A stretch of 18,035 nt of DNA from a bacterium (GTDB lineage Bacteria > Gemmatimonadota > Gemmatimonadetes > Gemmatimonadales > Gemmatimonadaceae), in the NCBI GenBank assembly GCA_021802745.1, contig JAJZRK010000041.1, forward strand, positions 1 through 18,035, written 5' to 3'. Positions within the stretch are counted from its first letter, which is position 1, and every line of letters begins with the position of its first letter. A program made the position numbers and the translations under genes. Positions 7,947 through 14,676 of this stretch are shown piece after piece. The notes under the pieces are model-generated. The model saw only the letters and a list, made by a program, of their open reading frames with translations. It was not told the DNA's origin and did not search any database.

Positions 7947-8366
7947 CTACGCCGCCGCCCTGCGCACACGGCGCAGTGGCTTCTCCGAGGCAGAACGACG
8001 GCCACGCGCACTGCGTCCCTCGAGGTAGGCCTCGAGATCGTTCACATCCACCAGCCAATCCCTCCCAACCTTCCTGGCCTTCAGGCGTCCATTAAGAATC
8101 TGGTTTCGTAGCGATGCCGCCTTGAGTCCGCAAAACACCGCGGCTTCCGAGAGTCGCATCCCCGGCGACGGGCGCCCGAATCTGGCAAGCGCCCGCGGCG
8201 TGCCGAAACGCGAAGCCGCCAGAATCTCAAGGCCCGCGAGTTCTCCCCTGGGACCAAGCTCCATGATCACGCCCTCGGCGATCTCTCGTTGCGCACGCCG
8301 TCGAGAGCGGAGTCCCCTGAGTTCGAAATAGAGGGCGTCAACTTCGGGGTCGTAGGTCACGCGCAT
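7947..8366 (-). CDS. DUF2283 protein fused to an excisionase-type helix-turn-helix (putative antitoxin)
   Basis: The 139-residue protein starts at ATG 8366. The N-terminal half (1-55) is a DUF2283 domain: VTYDPEVDALYFEL, then AEGVIMELGPRGELAGLEIL. The middle (about 69-116) is an HTH_17/MerR-like DNA-binding module: MRLSEAAVFCGLKAASLRNQ, then KARKVGRDWLVDVNDLEAYL. The tail (117-139) is Arg/Ser-rich and basic. DUF2283 proteins are often encoded beside DUF4258 proteins, as here: the DUF4258 gene is immediately upstream on the same strand, 44 nt away. The arrangement suggests that this protein neutralises the upstream product and represses the shared promoter. Both roles are inferred. Confidence 0.85.
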   Translation of the reverse strand: MRVTYDPEVDALYFELRGLRSRRRAQREIAEGVIMELGPRGELAGLEILAASRFGTPRALARFGRPSPGMRLSEAAVFCGLKAASLRNQILNGRLKARKVGRDWLVDVNDLEAYLEGRSARGRRSASEKPLRRVRRAAA

Positions 8367-8410
8367 GAGATGTCCGTCACCGAGGGGAAGAGTGAAGTGC
8401 CCTGCACCGA

Positions 8411-8641
8411 CTAGTCGCCCGGAACCAGCATCACGGTCCAGATGTGTATTCGGCTGCGGTATTCCTGGTAGATCACCGCGATTCTCCGGCCGTCGACATC
8501 CAGGTCTTTCCGCCGACCGCCGTTCGCTATGTCAGACACGATCCCCGCCGCGAGAACCGCGCGGACGTGGCGACGGGTGATGCGCCGCTCCTTGAGCCGG
8601 GTGACGGCGTGAGCCGAGTAGACAATCGGCTTGTGCGTCAC
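8411..8641 (-). CDS. DUF4258 protein (putative RelE-like toxin)
   Basis: The 76-residue protein is read from GTG 8641; an in-frame TTG at 8650 would add 3 residues but lies inside the predicted -10 box. The DUF4258 signature is visible: VYSAHAVTRLKERRIT (His, Arg, ERxI) at the N-terminus, then GGRRKDLDVDGRRIAVIYQEYRS and the terminal strand IHIWTVMLVPGD. DUF4258 belongs to the RelE/ParE-like small-protein space and is frequently paired with an HTH or DUF2283 partner. The gene is first in a two-gene operon with the DUF2283-HTH gene, a toxin-first order. Toxicity is inferred, not evident from catalytic residues. Confidence 0.85.
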   Translation of the reverse strand: MTHKPIVYSAHAVTRLKERRITRRHVRAVLAAGIVSDIANGGRRKDLDVDGRRIAVIYQEYRSRIHIWTVMLVPGD

Positions 8642-8648
8642 CGCTTGC

Positions 8649-8678
8649 AATATATGCGTTTACGCACAAAATGCGCAA
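8649..8678 (-). promoter_or_regulatory. Putative promoter and operator of the DUF4258/DUF2283 pair
   Basis: On the minus strand a TTGCGC (-35, 8673-8678) is separated by 18 nt from TATATT (-10, 8649-8654). The spacer contains TGCGTTTACGCA (8655-8666), with 5-bp inverted arms, a plausible operator for the HTH partner. The predicted start of transcription falls about at the GTG 8641, so the transcript may be leaderless; no Shine-Dalgarno is seen. This is a motif match only. Confidence 0.45.
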
Positions 8679-8681
8679 CCG

Positions 8682-8706
8682 GGGTGACTCTCAGGGAGTC
8701 ACACCC
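8682..8706. repeat. Inverted repeat upstream of the DUF4258 promoter
   Basis: GTGACTC (8684-8690) pairs with GAGTCAC (8696-8702) around a 5-nt loop, with further G/C pairing outside after one bulged base. It sits just upstream of the predicted -35. It may be a second regulatory site or part of the transcription end of the upstream kinase gene. Confidence 0.4.
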
Positions 8707-8728
8707 GACAATCACGCCTGAATGCACT

Positions 8729-8762
8729 GAGGCGAGCATGCCTCACACTGCATGCCCGCCTC
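8729..8762 (-). terminator. Hairpin downstream of the histidine-kinase gene
   Basis: A 13-bp stem, GAGGCGAGCATGC (8729-8741) against GCATGCCCGCCTC (8750-8762), has one mismatch and an 8-nt loop. It lies 33 bp past the kinase stop. No T-tract follows on the minus strand, so intrinsic termination is uncertain. Confidence 0.4.
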
Positions 8763-8795
8763 GCCCCCTGCGTCATCGGAACGCCGCGCCCGGTG

Positions 8796-10340
8796 CTACA
8801 ACATTGCGTTCGCCGGCGCGACCGCCGGCAGGCGGATGATCACGCGGCCAGCCTTGCCCTCGGCGCTCTCCACCGTCATCGTGCCGCCCTGGCTCTCGAT
8901 GACCTCCTGCACCATCGCCAGGCCAAACGCCTCGCTCACCTCTCGCGGCATCGCGGCAAACGACCACGCCTCCATGGCCAGCGAAGCCTGCTGCGTCAGC
9001 GGCACACGCACGTCCGTGATCGCCACTACCACGAACGCCGCACTCTCCCGCTGCGTTTGCACTTTCAGCGTGCCCCCGGCGGGCATCACGTCCACGGCAT
9101 TGAGACAAATGGTCATCATCGCGTGGCGCAGCGCCTCGCCGTCGCCGTGCACCCGTGGCAGCGTGTCGTCGAACTCGGCCAGGATCTGCACCTTTTGCAG
9201 CGTGGTGCGCGACAGCAGCGTCACCTCGTCGCGCAACAGCGCGTTGAGGTCCACCGTGTCCCTGGAGGCTTCCTGCGGCCGCGCGATCTCGAGCAGTTGG
9301 CGCAGGGTGGCCTCGCCGCGCAGGCACGCCTCCTGGATGTACTGCAGGTTTTCGTGCGTCGCCGACCCACGCTTCGCCTCGAGCTGCTCCAGCTCGGCGA
9401 GCGCGAGGATGGCGGTGAGCGAATTGTTGAGGTCGTGCGCCATCCCGCTCGCCAGCCGGCCCACGCTCTCCAGGCGCCGGAGGTGGCGCAGGTGGCTCGT
9501 CATCCGGTCGCGCTCTTCTTCCATCTTGGTGCGCGCCGTGATGTCGTTGGCGATGGTCAGCAGGCACGGCGCCGAGGCGAGCGTGAGCACCTCGCCGGAC
9601 ATCAGGACCTCGCGGGTCTCCCCGCTCCGGGTGCGGATGGGCATCGCGTAGTTCCGCACGCGGCTGTGCTGCTTCATGGCCTGATAGAGCGCCGCGCGCG
9701 CGTCGGCATCCACGATCCCGAGATCGAGCGAGCGGTGGCCCACCAGCTGGTCGCGCGTGTAGCCCGTCACCTCGCAGTAGCGCTCGTTGACGTCCACGAA
9801 CTCGCCCGTCTCGAGGTCGGAGATCGCCATCATCACCGGGCTCCCCTCGAACGCTCGCCGGAAGCGCTCCTCGCTCGCCTGCAGCGCGGCGACGGCGGCG
9901 CGCTGGTCCGTGACGTCCACGAACATGCACATGGCCGCATACGGCTGCGGCGAGTTGGCGAGGCGCAGCGGAATGGCCGACACGCTGAGCCATCGCATGC
10001 CGTCGGCCGGCAGGCGACGAATGCCCAGCACCGTGTCGTCCACCGTCGCACTGGTGCGCAGGGCGACGCCGGCCGGCTGCTCGCCGACCGGCAGCGGCGT
10101 CCCGTCCTCGCGGATCACCTCGCCCAGCGGGACGAGGCCGCCCACGCCCTTGATGTCGGCCAGCGGCGCGCCCAGCAGTCGCTCCGCGGCCGGATTGGCG
10201 TCAATAATGGCGCCGGCGGAGTCGTAGATGAGCATGCCGTGCGGCGCCGTCTCGAAGAGCAGCCACTGGAGCCCGAGCGCAGGCGTCGAATGCCGCGGCG
10301 ACGGCGGGTTCGGCGGACTGTTCGGCGGGTTGCTCGGCAT
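8796..10340 (-). CDS. PAS-PAS sensor histidine kinase, orphan, with degenerate G1 box
   Basis: The 514-residue protein is read from ATG 10340, which has GAGG 6 nt upstream; a GTG at 10352 would add 4 residues. The N-terminus is Pro/Asn-rich (1-18) with no membrane segment, so the protein is cytosolic. PAS 1 spans about 24-148 and PAS 2 about 157-272 (ASEERFRRAFEGSPVMMAISD to LLTIANDITART). HisKA follows at about 284-355 with the phosphoacceptor box GMAHDLNNSLTAIL (His302). The catalytic domain (about 380-510) has an N box CLNAVD (413-418) and a G2-like AFGLAMVQEVI, but the G1 motif, usually DxGxG, reads DVRV (443-446). ATP binding may therefore be weak or atypical. No response regulator is adjacent, so its partner is unknown. 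Confidence 0.9.
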   Translation of the reverse strand: MPSNPPNSPPNPPSPRHSTPALGLQWLLFETAPHGMLIYDSAGAIIDANPAAERLLGAPLADIKGVGGLVPLGEVIREDGTPLPVGEQPAGVALRTSATVDDTVLGIRRLPADGMRWLSVSAIPLRLANSPQPYAAMCMFVDVTDQRAAVAALQASEERFRRAFEGSPVMMAISDLETGEFVDVNERYCEVTGYTRDQLVGHRSLDLGIVDADARAALYQAMKQHSRVRNYAMPIRTRSGETREVLMSGEVLTLASAPCLLTIANDITARTKMEEERDRMTSHLRHLRRLESVGRLASGMAHDLNNSLTAILALAELEQLEAKRGSATHENLQYIQEACLRGEATLRQLLEIARPQEASRDTVDLNALLRDEVTLLSRTTLQKVQILAEFDDTLPRVHGDGEALRHAMMTICLNAVDVMPAGGTLKVQTQRESAAFVVVAITDVRVPLTQQASLAMEAWSFAAMPREVSEAFGLAMVQEVIESQGGTMTVESAEGKAGRVIIRLPAVAPANAML

Positions 10341-10362
10341 AGTCACCCTCACTCATGACACC

Positions 10363-10394
10363 AGGCGCCCGGCCCATCGGCGACCCGGGCGCCT
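10363..10394 (-). other. Strong hairpin in the 5' leader of the kinase gene
   Basis: A perfect 10-bp stem AGGCGCCCGG/CCGGGCGCCT with a 12-nt loop lies 22 bp upstream of the kinase start codon on the minus strand. An AT-rich TAATAAT sequence upstream (about 10408-10416) could be part of the promoter. The hairpin may affect the leader RNA or end the upstream DsrE-like transcript; it lacks a T-tract. Confidence 0.4.
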
Positions 10395-10523
10395 CGAATT
10401 CGCAGCGGCAATTATTACATCATGTCACGTAACCCTGCCCGTCGCAATACCCAACGCGCAGTTCGGTCGAATCGTTCAGTGCTGCCAGCTATTACGGCGG
10501 GAGACAACGACGCCCCACCAGAC

Positions 10524-11063
10524 TCACGGCGCAAACGTGGCGTAGCCCTGCGCGTGCAGCGTGGCGCGCGCGATCGTGGCCGACGTGGACACCTTCACGA
10601 ACGGCAACAACTGCTCGCGCGCAATCTTCTGTCGCGCCAGCGACTGTCCGCAGACAATGACCTGCACGCCGGCGTCCGCCATGGCCTGCAGGAGCGCGAT
10701 GTTGGGATTGTCCACGCCCTTCGCCGCCTTGTAGTGTGCATTGTCGAGCAGGCCGGACGTGGCGGTGCCGTGCACGATGAGGGCGAGATGCACGTAAGAG
10801 CGCGGCACCCCCTCGGCGTCGGCGAGCATGAAGAAGTTCGCCGGGCGCGCCAGGCCGGGGAGCTGCGCGTCGGCCTTGTCCGCCGCCTCGGTGAGATCCC
10901 ACGCCACCCTGTACTCGAGCGACTTGTCGGCCGTGAAGCCCGGGTTCGGGATTGGCGCAAACGCGCCGGCCTGGCGGATGAGGGCCTCGCCCGTCTGCGC
11001 GAGCGCGCCACGCGGCGCGGCGAGCACGATGGCGACGAGTGCGGGCAGGATGAAGCGGCGCAT
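10524..11063 (-). CDS. DsrE-family protein with signal peptide
   Basis: The 179-residue protein starts at ATG 11063, preceded by GAGG at 5-nt spacing; the frame is open far upstream, but that part overlaps vapC and is not coding. A signal peptide (MRRFILPALVAIVLAAPRGALA, cleavage after residue 22) exports it. The mature domain has the DsrE/DsrF-like alternating beta-alpha pattern: YRVAWDLTEAAD, NFFMLADAEG, VHLALIVHGTA, ALLQAMADAGVQVIVCGQS (with conserved Cys138) and a closing STSATIARATLHAQGY. DsrE-type proteins act in sulfur relay, but periplasmic single-domain members with one Cys are poorly characterised. A sulfur carrier or redox role is inferred only. It follows vapC by about 50 bp. Confidence 0.85.
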   Translation of the reverse strand: MRRFILPALVAIVLAAPRGALAQTGEALIRQAGAFAPIPNPGFTADKSLEYRVAWDLTEAADKADAQLPGLARPANFFMLADAEGVPRSYVHLALIVHGTATSGLLDNAHYKAAKGVDNPNIALLQAMADAGVQVIVCGQSLARQKIAREQLLPFVKVSTSATIARATLHAQGYATFAP

Positions 11064-11116
11064 CGGATCCTCGGCGAGGGTGATACAGAACGTATTACAC
11101 CCCGCGAGGCGACATG

Positions 11117-11503
11117 CTACCAGATGCGCACCACCCCGTACGTGTCGAAGACGACGTCGTTGCTGACGACGGGCACGTTCTCCGCCTGCGCCTGCGCAAT
11201 GAGCATCCGGTCGAACGGGTCGCGATGCGTCCCCGGAAGCGAGCCGGCGCGCTGCGCGTGGTCCACGGTGATGTCGCACGGCGTGAACTGTTGGCTGCGC
11301 AGGCAGCCGCCGATGTCGGCCGCCACCTCCAGCGCCCCGGGAAGCTTGCCGAGCCGCGCCTTGGTGGTGATCTCCCACGCCGAGGCGGCGCTCACCAGGC
11401 AGGTGGTGCGCGCGTCGCCGATGGCGGCGCGCGCCCGCTTGCTCAAGCGCGCGTCGCCATCGAGCCACCAGAGCAGGGCGTGCGCGTCGAGCAGGACGCG
11501 CAT
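11117..11503 (-). CDS. VapC-type PIN-domain toxin
   Basis: The 128-residue protein starts at ATG 11503, which overlaps the antitoxin stop by one base (TGATG), so the two are translationally coupled. PIN-domain acidic residues are all visible: Asp6 (LLDAHALLWWL), Glu44 (SAASAWEITTKARLGKL), Asp98 (DPFDRMLIAQA) and Asp116 (VVSND). These form the Mg2+-dependent ribonuclease site. The length is normal for VapC. The paired antitoxin upstream and the regulated promoter support an intact toxin-antitoxin unit. The RNA target is unknown; many VapC proteins cut tRNA or rRNA. Confidence 0.94.
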   Translation of the reverse strand: MRVLLDAHALLWWLDGDARLSKRARAAIGDARTTCLVSAASAWEITTKARLGKLPGALEVAADIGGCLRSQQFTPCDITVDHAQRAGSLPGTHRDPFDRMLIAQAQAENVPVVSNDVVFDTYGVVRIW

Positions 11504-11739
11504 CACGCCTCCCACGCGTCGAGTTCGCCCGCCGGGAGCGGCTCGAAGAACGCGGCGGTGACCTTCGCCTTGCCCTTCATCGCGCCAAAGACCCGCGCCG
11601 GCGCCTGGCCGCCGTCGAGCGCCACCAGCTTGACCACCGGCGTGCTGCCCTTGGCGATGACGATGTCTTCGCCCGCCTGGGCCCACGCGATGAGCCTGGA
11701 GAACTGCGTCTTGGCGGCGTGCACGGTGAACACCTTCAT
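11503..11739 (-). CDS. Phd/YefM-family antitoxin
   Basis: The 78-residue protein starts at ATG 11739 and has GAGG 7 nt upstream. The N-terminus MKVFTVHAAKTQFSRLIAWAQAGEDIVIAKG is the typical Phd/YefM DNA-binding dimerisation domain, followed by VVKLVAL. The C-terminal part (about 45-78), containing FFEPLPAGELDAWEA, should wrap and inhibit the VapC PIN domain. It is the first gene of the operon and lies 18 bp below a palindrome overlapping the promoter, consistent with autorepression. Confidence 0.93.
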   Translation of the reverse strand: MKVFTVHAAKTQFSRLIAWAQAGEDIVIAKGSTPVVKLVALDGGQAPARVFGAMKGKAKVTAAFFEPLPAGELDAWEA

Positions 11740-11756
11740 GGTTCTGCCTCGGACAT

Positions 11757-11778
11757 AGGACTAGATTAGTCTAGTCCT
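11757..11778. promoter_or_regulatory. Operator palindrome overlapping the phd-vapC -10 box
   Basis: A perfect 9-bp inverted repeat, AGGACTAGA and TCTAGTCCT, flanks a 4-nt centre. It covers the -10 hexamer. A further partial copy (TAGTCC) lies at 11780-11785, toward the -35. This is a likely binding site for the Phd/VapC complex. Confidence 0.65.
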
Positions 11779-11796
11779 TTAGTCCATTGATGTCAA
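11768..11796 (-). promoter_or_regulatory. Sigma70-like promoter of the phd-vapC operon
   Basis: On the minus strand a consensus TTGACA (11791-11796) is separated by exactly 17 nt from TAGACT (11768-11773). The spacing is optimal, and the antitoxin ATG is about 28 nt past the -10. This is the clearest promoter in the window. Confidence 0.75.
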
Positions 11797-11875
11797 CTGC
11801 TTGATCATCGACGGTTCGCCCCGCGAGGTACGCTCCGCCGAGCGCCGTTCCCCTAAGCAGTGCAGTATCCGTGTG

Positions 11876-11985
11876 CCTCCATGTGTTCCGTGTCATCCGT
11901 GGTAGCAGTTCGTAGTCGCTTTCGAATTGACCGGCAGACCACGGATCACACGGATGACACGGGATTTCACGGAAACAGCCACGGA
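11876..11985. repeat. Palindromic repeat, CCGTGTCATCCGTGG type
   Basis: CCGTGTCATCCG (11888-11899) pairs perfectly with CGGATGACACGG (11951-11962). Nearby sequence adds CCGTGG/CCACGG pairings in an offset register (11897-11902 with 11939-11944) and TTCCGTG/CACGGAA. The element fills the 277-bp gap between the toxin-antitoxin operon and the S9 peptidase gene. In style it matches the CACGGAG and CACGAAG repeats elsewhere in the window, but it lacks their common core. Confidence 0.65.
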
Positions 11986-12016
11986 CGCGGACAACGACCG
12001 CGTGGCGCGTCACGTC

Positions 12017-14038
12017 CTACTGCGTCACCGCCGGTCCGTACTTGTCGAACCACGCCCGCAGGTACGCCTGCGTGCGCAGGAAGTTCGACGGCGTGGACGA
12101 CGTGCCGTGCCATTCATTGTTGAATCGCACCATCGCGGTCGGGACGCCGCGGAACCGGAGCGCCTCGTAGAACTCCTCGGTCTGCGGCATGGGAGTGCGC
12201 AGGTCGAGCACGCCGGTCATCAGCATCGTCGGCGTCTTCACGTGCCCGACGTACATGATCGGCGAGCGCCGCAGGTGTTCGCTCGGGTCTTCCCAGAACG
12301 GCTTCTCGAAGTTGCGGTACCAACTCGGCCCGTCGGTGACGCCGACGAAGCTCATCCAGTTGATCACCGGACAGTTTGACGAGGCGGCGGCAAAGCGATC
12401 GGTGTGCCCCACCGTCCACGCGGTGAGCACGCCGCCCCCCGAGCAGCCGTAGACGAACAGCCGCTTCGGGTCTGTGTAGCCGCGGCCGAGCACCGTGTCC
12501 ACGCCCGCCATGAGGTCGTCGAAGTCCTTGTTGGGATAGTCGTTCTTGATGGCGTTGCCGAACGCCGAGCCGTAGCCCGTGGAGCCGCGCGGGTTCACGT
12601 AGAGCGTGACGAAGCCGTTGGCCGCGTGCTCCTGGAAGGCGAAGTTGAAGGCGACGTTGTACATCGCGTGCGGGCCGCCGTGGATGCTGAGCATCAGCGG
12701 ATACTTGCGCGCCGGGTTGAAGGCCGGCGGCTTGACGATCCACCCCTGGATGCGCATCCCGTCCTTGGACTTGTACCAGACCTCCTCGACGGCGCCGAGC
12801 TGCTTGCCATCGAGCACGTCGGCATTCACCCACGTCAGCTGGGTGAGGGTGCCGGGAGCCTTCACCGAGAACTTCACGACATCGTTGGGAAGCTGCGGCG
12901 CCGTGCGCACGCCCACCGCCGTGCCGTTGCGGATGTCGGACACCGTCACGAGTTGCGCGCCGGTGGTGAGCTGGCGAATCTGCCCGGTCAGCGTCGTCGC
13001 GTAGAGGTGGCGGCTCCCCTCGTTCTCCGCCGTGAAATAGATCGTCGTGCCGTCCTCCGACCAGATCAAACCCGACGGCGAGCGGTCGAATGTCGTGTTG
13101 AGCGCGTGCGGATTGCTGCCGTCGGCGTCCATCACATACAGCAGGGCGTCTTTCCACGAGGCGTCGGTGGAGTCGAAGCCGACGTAGGCGATCTTCTTGC
13201 CGTCGGGCGACGGCGCCGGCGCGCCGTCGGGGCCCTTGCGGTGCGTCAGCTCGCGAATGTCGCCGGTGTTCAGGTTGGCGGCGTAGATCTCCGAATCGCG
13301 CCAGATGTGCTCGGCGTTCGGCACGCGCTTGCCGGCGAACAGCAGCGTGCTGTTGTCGAGCCAGACGGCGGCGCCGTGGTTCCAGTCGCCGTCGGTCACC
13401 GGGCGCGGCGTGCCGCCGCCGGCGTCAATGACGAACACGTGATTCCAGTATTCGTCCACGAACCCCACGCGGTCCTGCCGGTAGTCGAGGCGCGTGACCA
13501 CCTTGGGCGCCTCGGTCCACTTGGCGCCCTTCGGGGGCGACGGCAGGGCGACCTTGGCGAAGAGGTCGTCGCGCTTCGCCGGAACGTTCATGGAGAAGGA
13601 AATCCGCGTGCCGTCGGGCGACCACTCGAGGTTCGCGGGCGATTCGGTGAGGTGCGAGATCTGGGTGACCGCCCCTTCCGCATCCATGTAACGAACGAAA
13701 ATCTGCGAGCCGGCGGGCTCGCCCTTGGCCACGTAGGCGATGCGCGTGCCGTCGGGGCTCCACTTGGCGCCCCCGCCGCTCACCAGAAAGCGCGGCTGCG
13801 AGCCGTCGGCCTTCATCATCCAGACCGACGATTCCCACTTGTCGTTGGTCTTGTCCACCCAGCGGCGCGTGAAGATGATGCGCGCGCCATCGGGCGACAG
13901 TTCGGGCGACTGGACATCCTCCCAGTCGAGATAGTCCTGCAGCTGCAGCGTGGTGGGGCGTCCCTGGGCGGCCGCATGCGCGGCGACCGAGGCGACGAGG
14001 GCGAGCGCGATGGCTCCGGTGCGAATGACGGGCCTCAA
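12017..14038 (-). CDS. Secreted S9 family (prolyl oligopeptidase-like) serine peptidase
   Basis: The 673-residue enzyme uses a TTG start at 14038, supported by GGAGG 5 nt upstream; no ATG or GTG fits. A signal peptide (ALALVASVAAHAAA, cleaved near residue 24) exports it. Residues about 40-400 form a beta-propeller with repeated SPDG motifs (48-51, 94-97, 140-143, 277-280, plus SEDG 327-330). The C-terminal alpha/beta-hydrolase domain (about 415-673) has the oxyanion-side HGGPH (453-457), nucleophile GCSGGG (Ser533), Asp612 in GVLDLRTP and His644 in NEWHG. The family cleaves dipeptides or acyl-amino acids from short peptides; DPP-like or acylaminoacyl specificity cannot be separated here. It fits a peptide-scavenging lifestyle, along with the amidohydrolase at the left end. 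Confidence 0.95.
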   Translation of the reverse strand: MRPVIRTGAIALALVASVAAHAAAQGRPTTLQLQDYLDWEDVQSPELSPDGARIIFTRRWVDKTNDKWESSVWMMKADGSQPRFLVSGGGAKWSPDGTRIAYVAKGEPAGSQIFVRYMDAEGAVTQISHLTESPANLEWSPDGTRISFSMNVPAKRDDLFAKVALPSPPKGAKWTEAPKVVTRLDYRQDRVGFVDEYWNHVFVIDAGGGTPRPVTDGDWNHGAAVWLDNSTLLFAGKRVPNAEHIWRDSEIYAANLNTGDIRELTHRKGPDGAPAPSPDGKKIAYVGFDSTDASWKDALLYVMDADGSNPHALNTTFDRSPSGLIWSEDGTTIYFTAENEGSRHLYATTLTGQIRQLTTGAQLVTVSDIRNGTAVGVRTAPQLPNDVVKFSVKAPGTLTQLTWVNADVLDGKQLGAVEEVWYKSKDGMRIQGWIVKPPAFNPARKYPLMLSIHGGPHAMYNVAFNFAFQEHAANGFVTLYVNPRGSTGYGSAFGNAIKNDYPNKDFDDLMAGVDTVLGRGYTDPKRLFVYGCSGGGVLTAWTVGHTDRFAAASSNCPVINWMSFVGVTDGPSWYRNFEKPFWEDPSEHLRRSPIMYVGHVKTPTMLMTGVLDLRTPMPQTEEFYEALRFRGVPTAMVRFNNEWHGTSSTPSNFLRTQAYLRAWFDKYGPAVTQ

Positions 14039-14129
14039 GACATCCTCCGGCGGGGGTCGCCGGAGAAGCTATCGAGCCTCCGTCGCTTCCGTCAGGCGGG
14101 CTGGGGTTTGGAGTGGCACGCTGGGCTTT

Positions 14130-14656
14130 TTCATCACGGAGCCACGGAGGACACGGAGGGGCACGGAGGCAGCAACCAACGGGAGAAAGGACCTCGCGCC
14201 CCGCGAGGCAATGCATGGCGCGCGCAGTTCCCCCAGGCAGTAGCCGTCTCCGTGAACCTCCGTGACCTCCGTGTCTCCGTGATGAAGAAGTCCAGCGCGC
14301 CGCCGCGGCTTTCTTCATCACGGAGCCACCGTGCACACGGAGTGGCACGGAGGCAGCAACCACTGGGGTAAAGACCGCGCGCCACGCAGGGCGATGCGTG
14401 GCGCACGCAGTTCCCCAAAGAAGTAGCCGCCTCCGTGAACCTCCGTGACCTCCGTGTCTCCGTGATGAAGAAGTCCAGCGCGCCGCCGTGGCCTTTTTCA
14501 TCACGGAGGCACGGAGCACACGGAGGGCGCGGAGGCAGCAACCACTGGGCGAAACGACCGCGCGCCACGCACCAGTTGGCGTGGCGCGCGCAGTTCCCCT
14601 AAGAATTAGCCGTCTCCGTGGGCCTCCGTGCACTCCGTGTCTCCGTGATGAAGAAG
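14130..14656. repeat. Three tandem copies of a palindromic repeat (about 157 bp, period 183-184)
   Basis: Copies begin at about 14130, 14314 and 14497. Each starts with TTCATCACGGAG and ends with CTCCGTGATGAA, which are perfect inverted ends. Further CACGGAGG/CCTCCGTG pairings lie inside, and a nested palindrome GCGCCACGC/GCGTGGCGC sits at the centre in copies 2 and 3. The core ACGCAGTTCCCC or GCGCAGTTCCCC is common to all. Copies 1 and 2 are each followed by the same spacer of about 27 bp (GAAGTCCAGCGCGCCGCCG), so the duplicated unit includes it. The array fills the 638-bp gap between the S9 peptidase start and the zinc-ribbon gene stop. Open frames across it are by-products of the repeat. 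Confidence 0.9.
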
Positions 14657-14676
14657 CCGTCGGACCGCACCCGGGC

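Noticed and set aside
8793..10358. 521-codon plus-strand frame opposite the histidine kinase
   Set aside because: Low-complexity, Arg/His-rich sequence that is antisense to a gene with clear PAS and HisKA motifs.
11064..11468. Upstream extension of the DsrE-like frame across vapC
   Set aside because: Composition is Arg/Ala shadow sequence overlapping vapC; the ATG at 11063 has a GAGG site and starts a clear signal peptide.
12404..14371. 655-codon open frame on the plus strand opposite the S9 peptidase
   Set aside because: It is Arg/Val/Gly/His-rich without domains and mirrors the strong codon bias of the real minus-strand gene; the peptidase has all catalytic residues.
14134..14568. Reverse-strand frame of 144 codons inside the repeat array
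   Set aside because: The peptide is itself repetitive (FFITETRRSRRFTE units) and is explained by the DNA repeat; no start context or family.
14130..14656. Possible CRISPR array
   Set aside because: Units are about 157 bp with near-identical 27-bp spacers and strong internal palindromes, unlike short repeats with unique spacers; no cas genes nearby.
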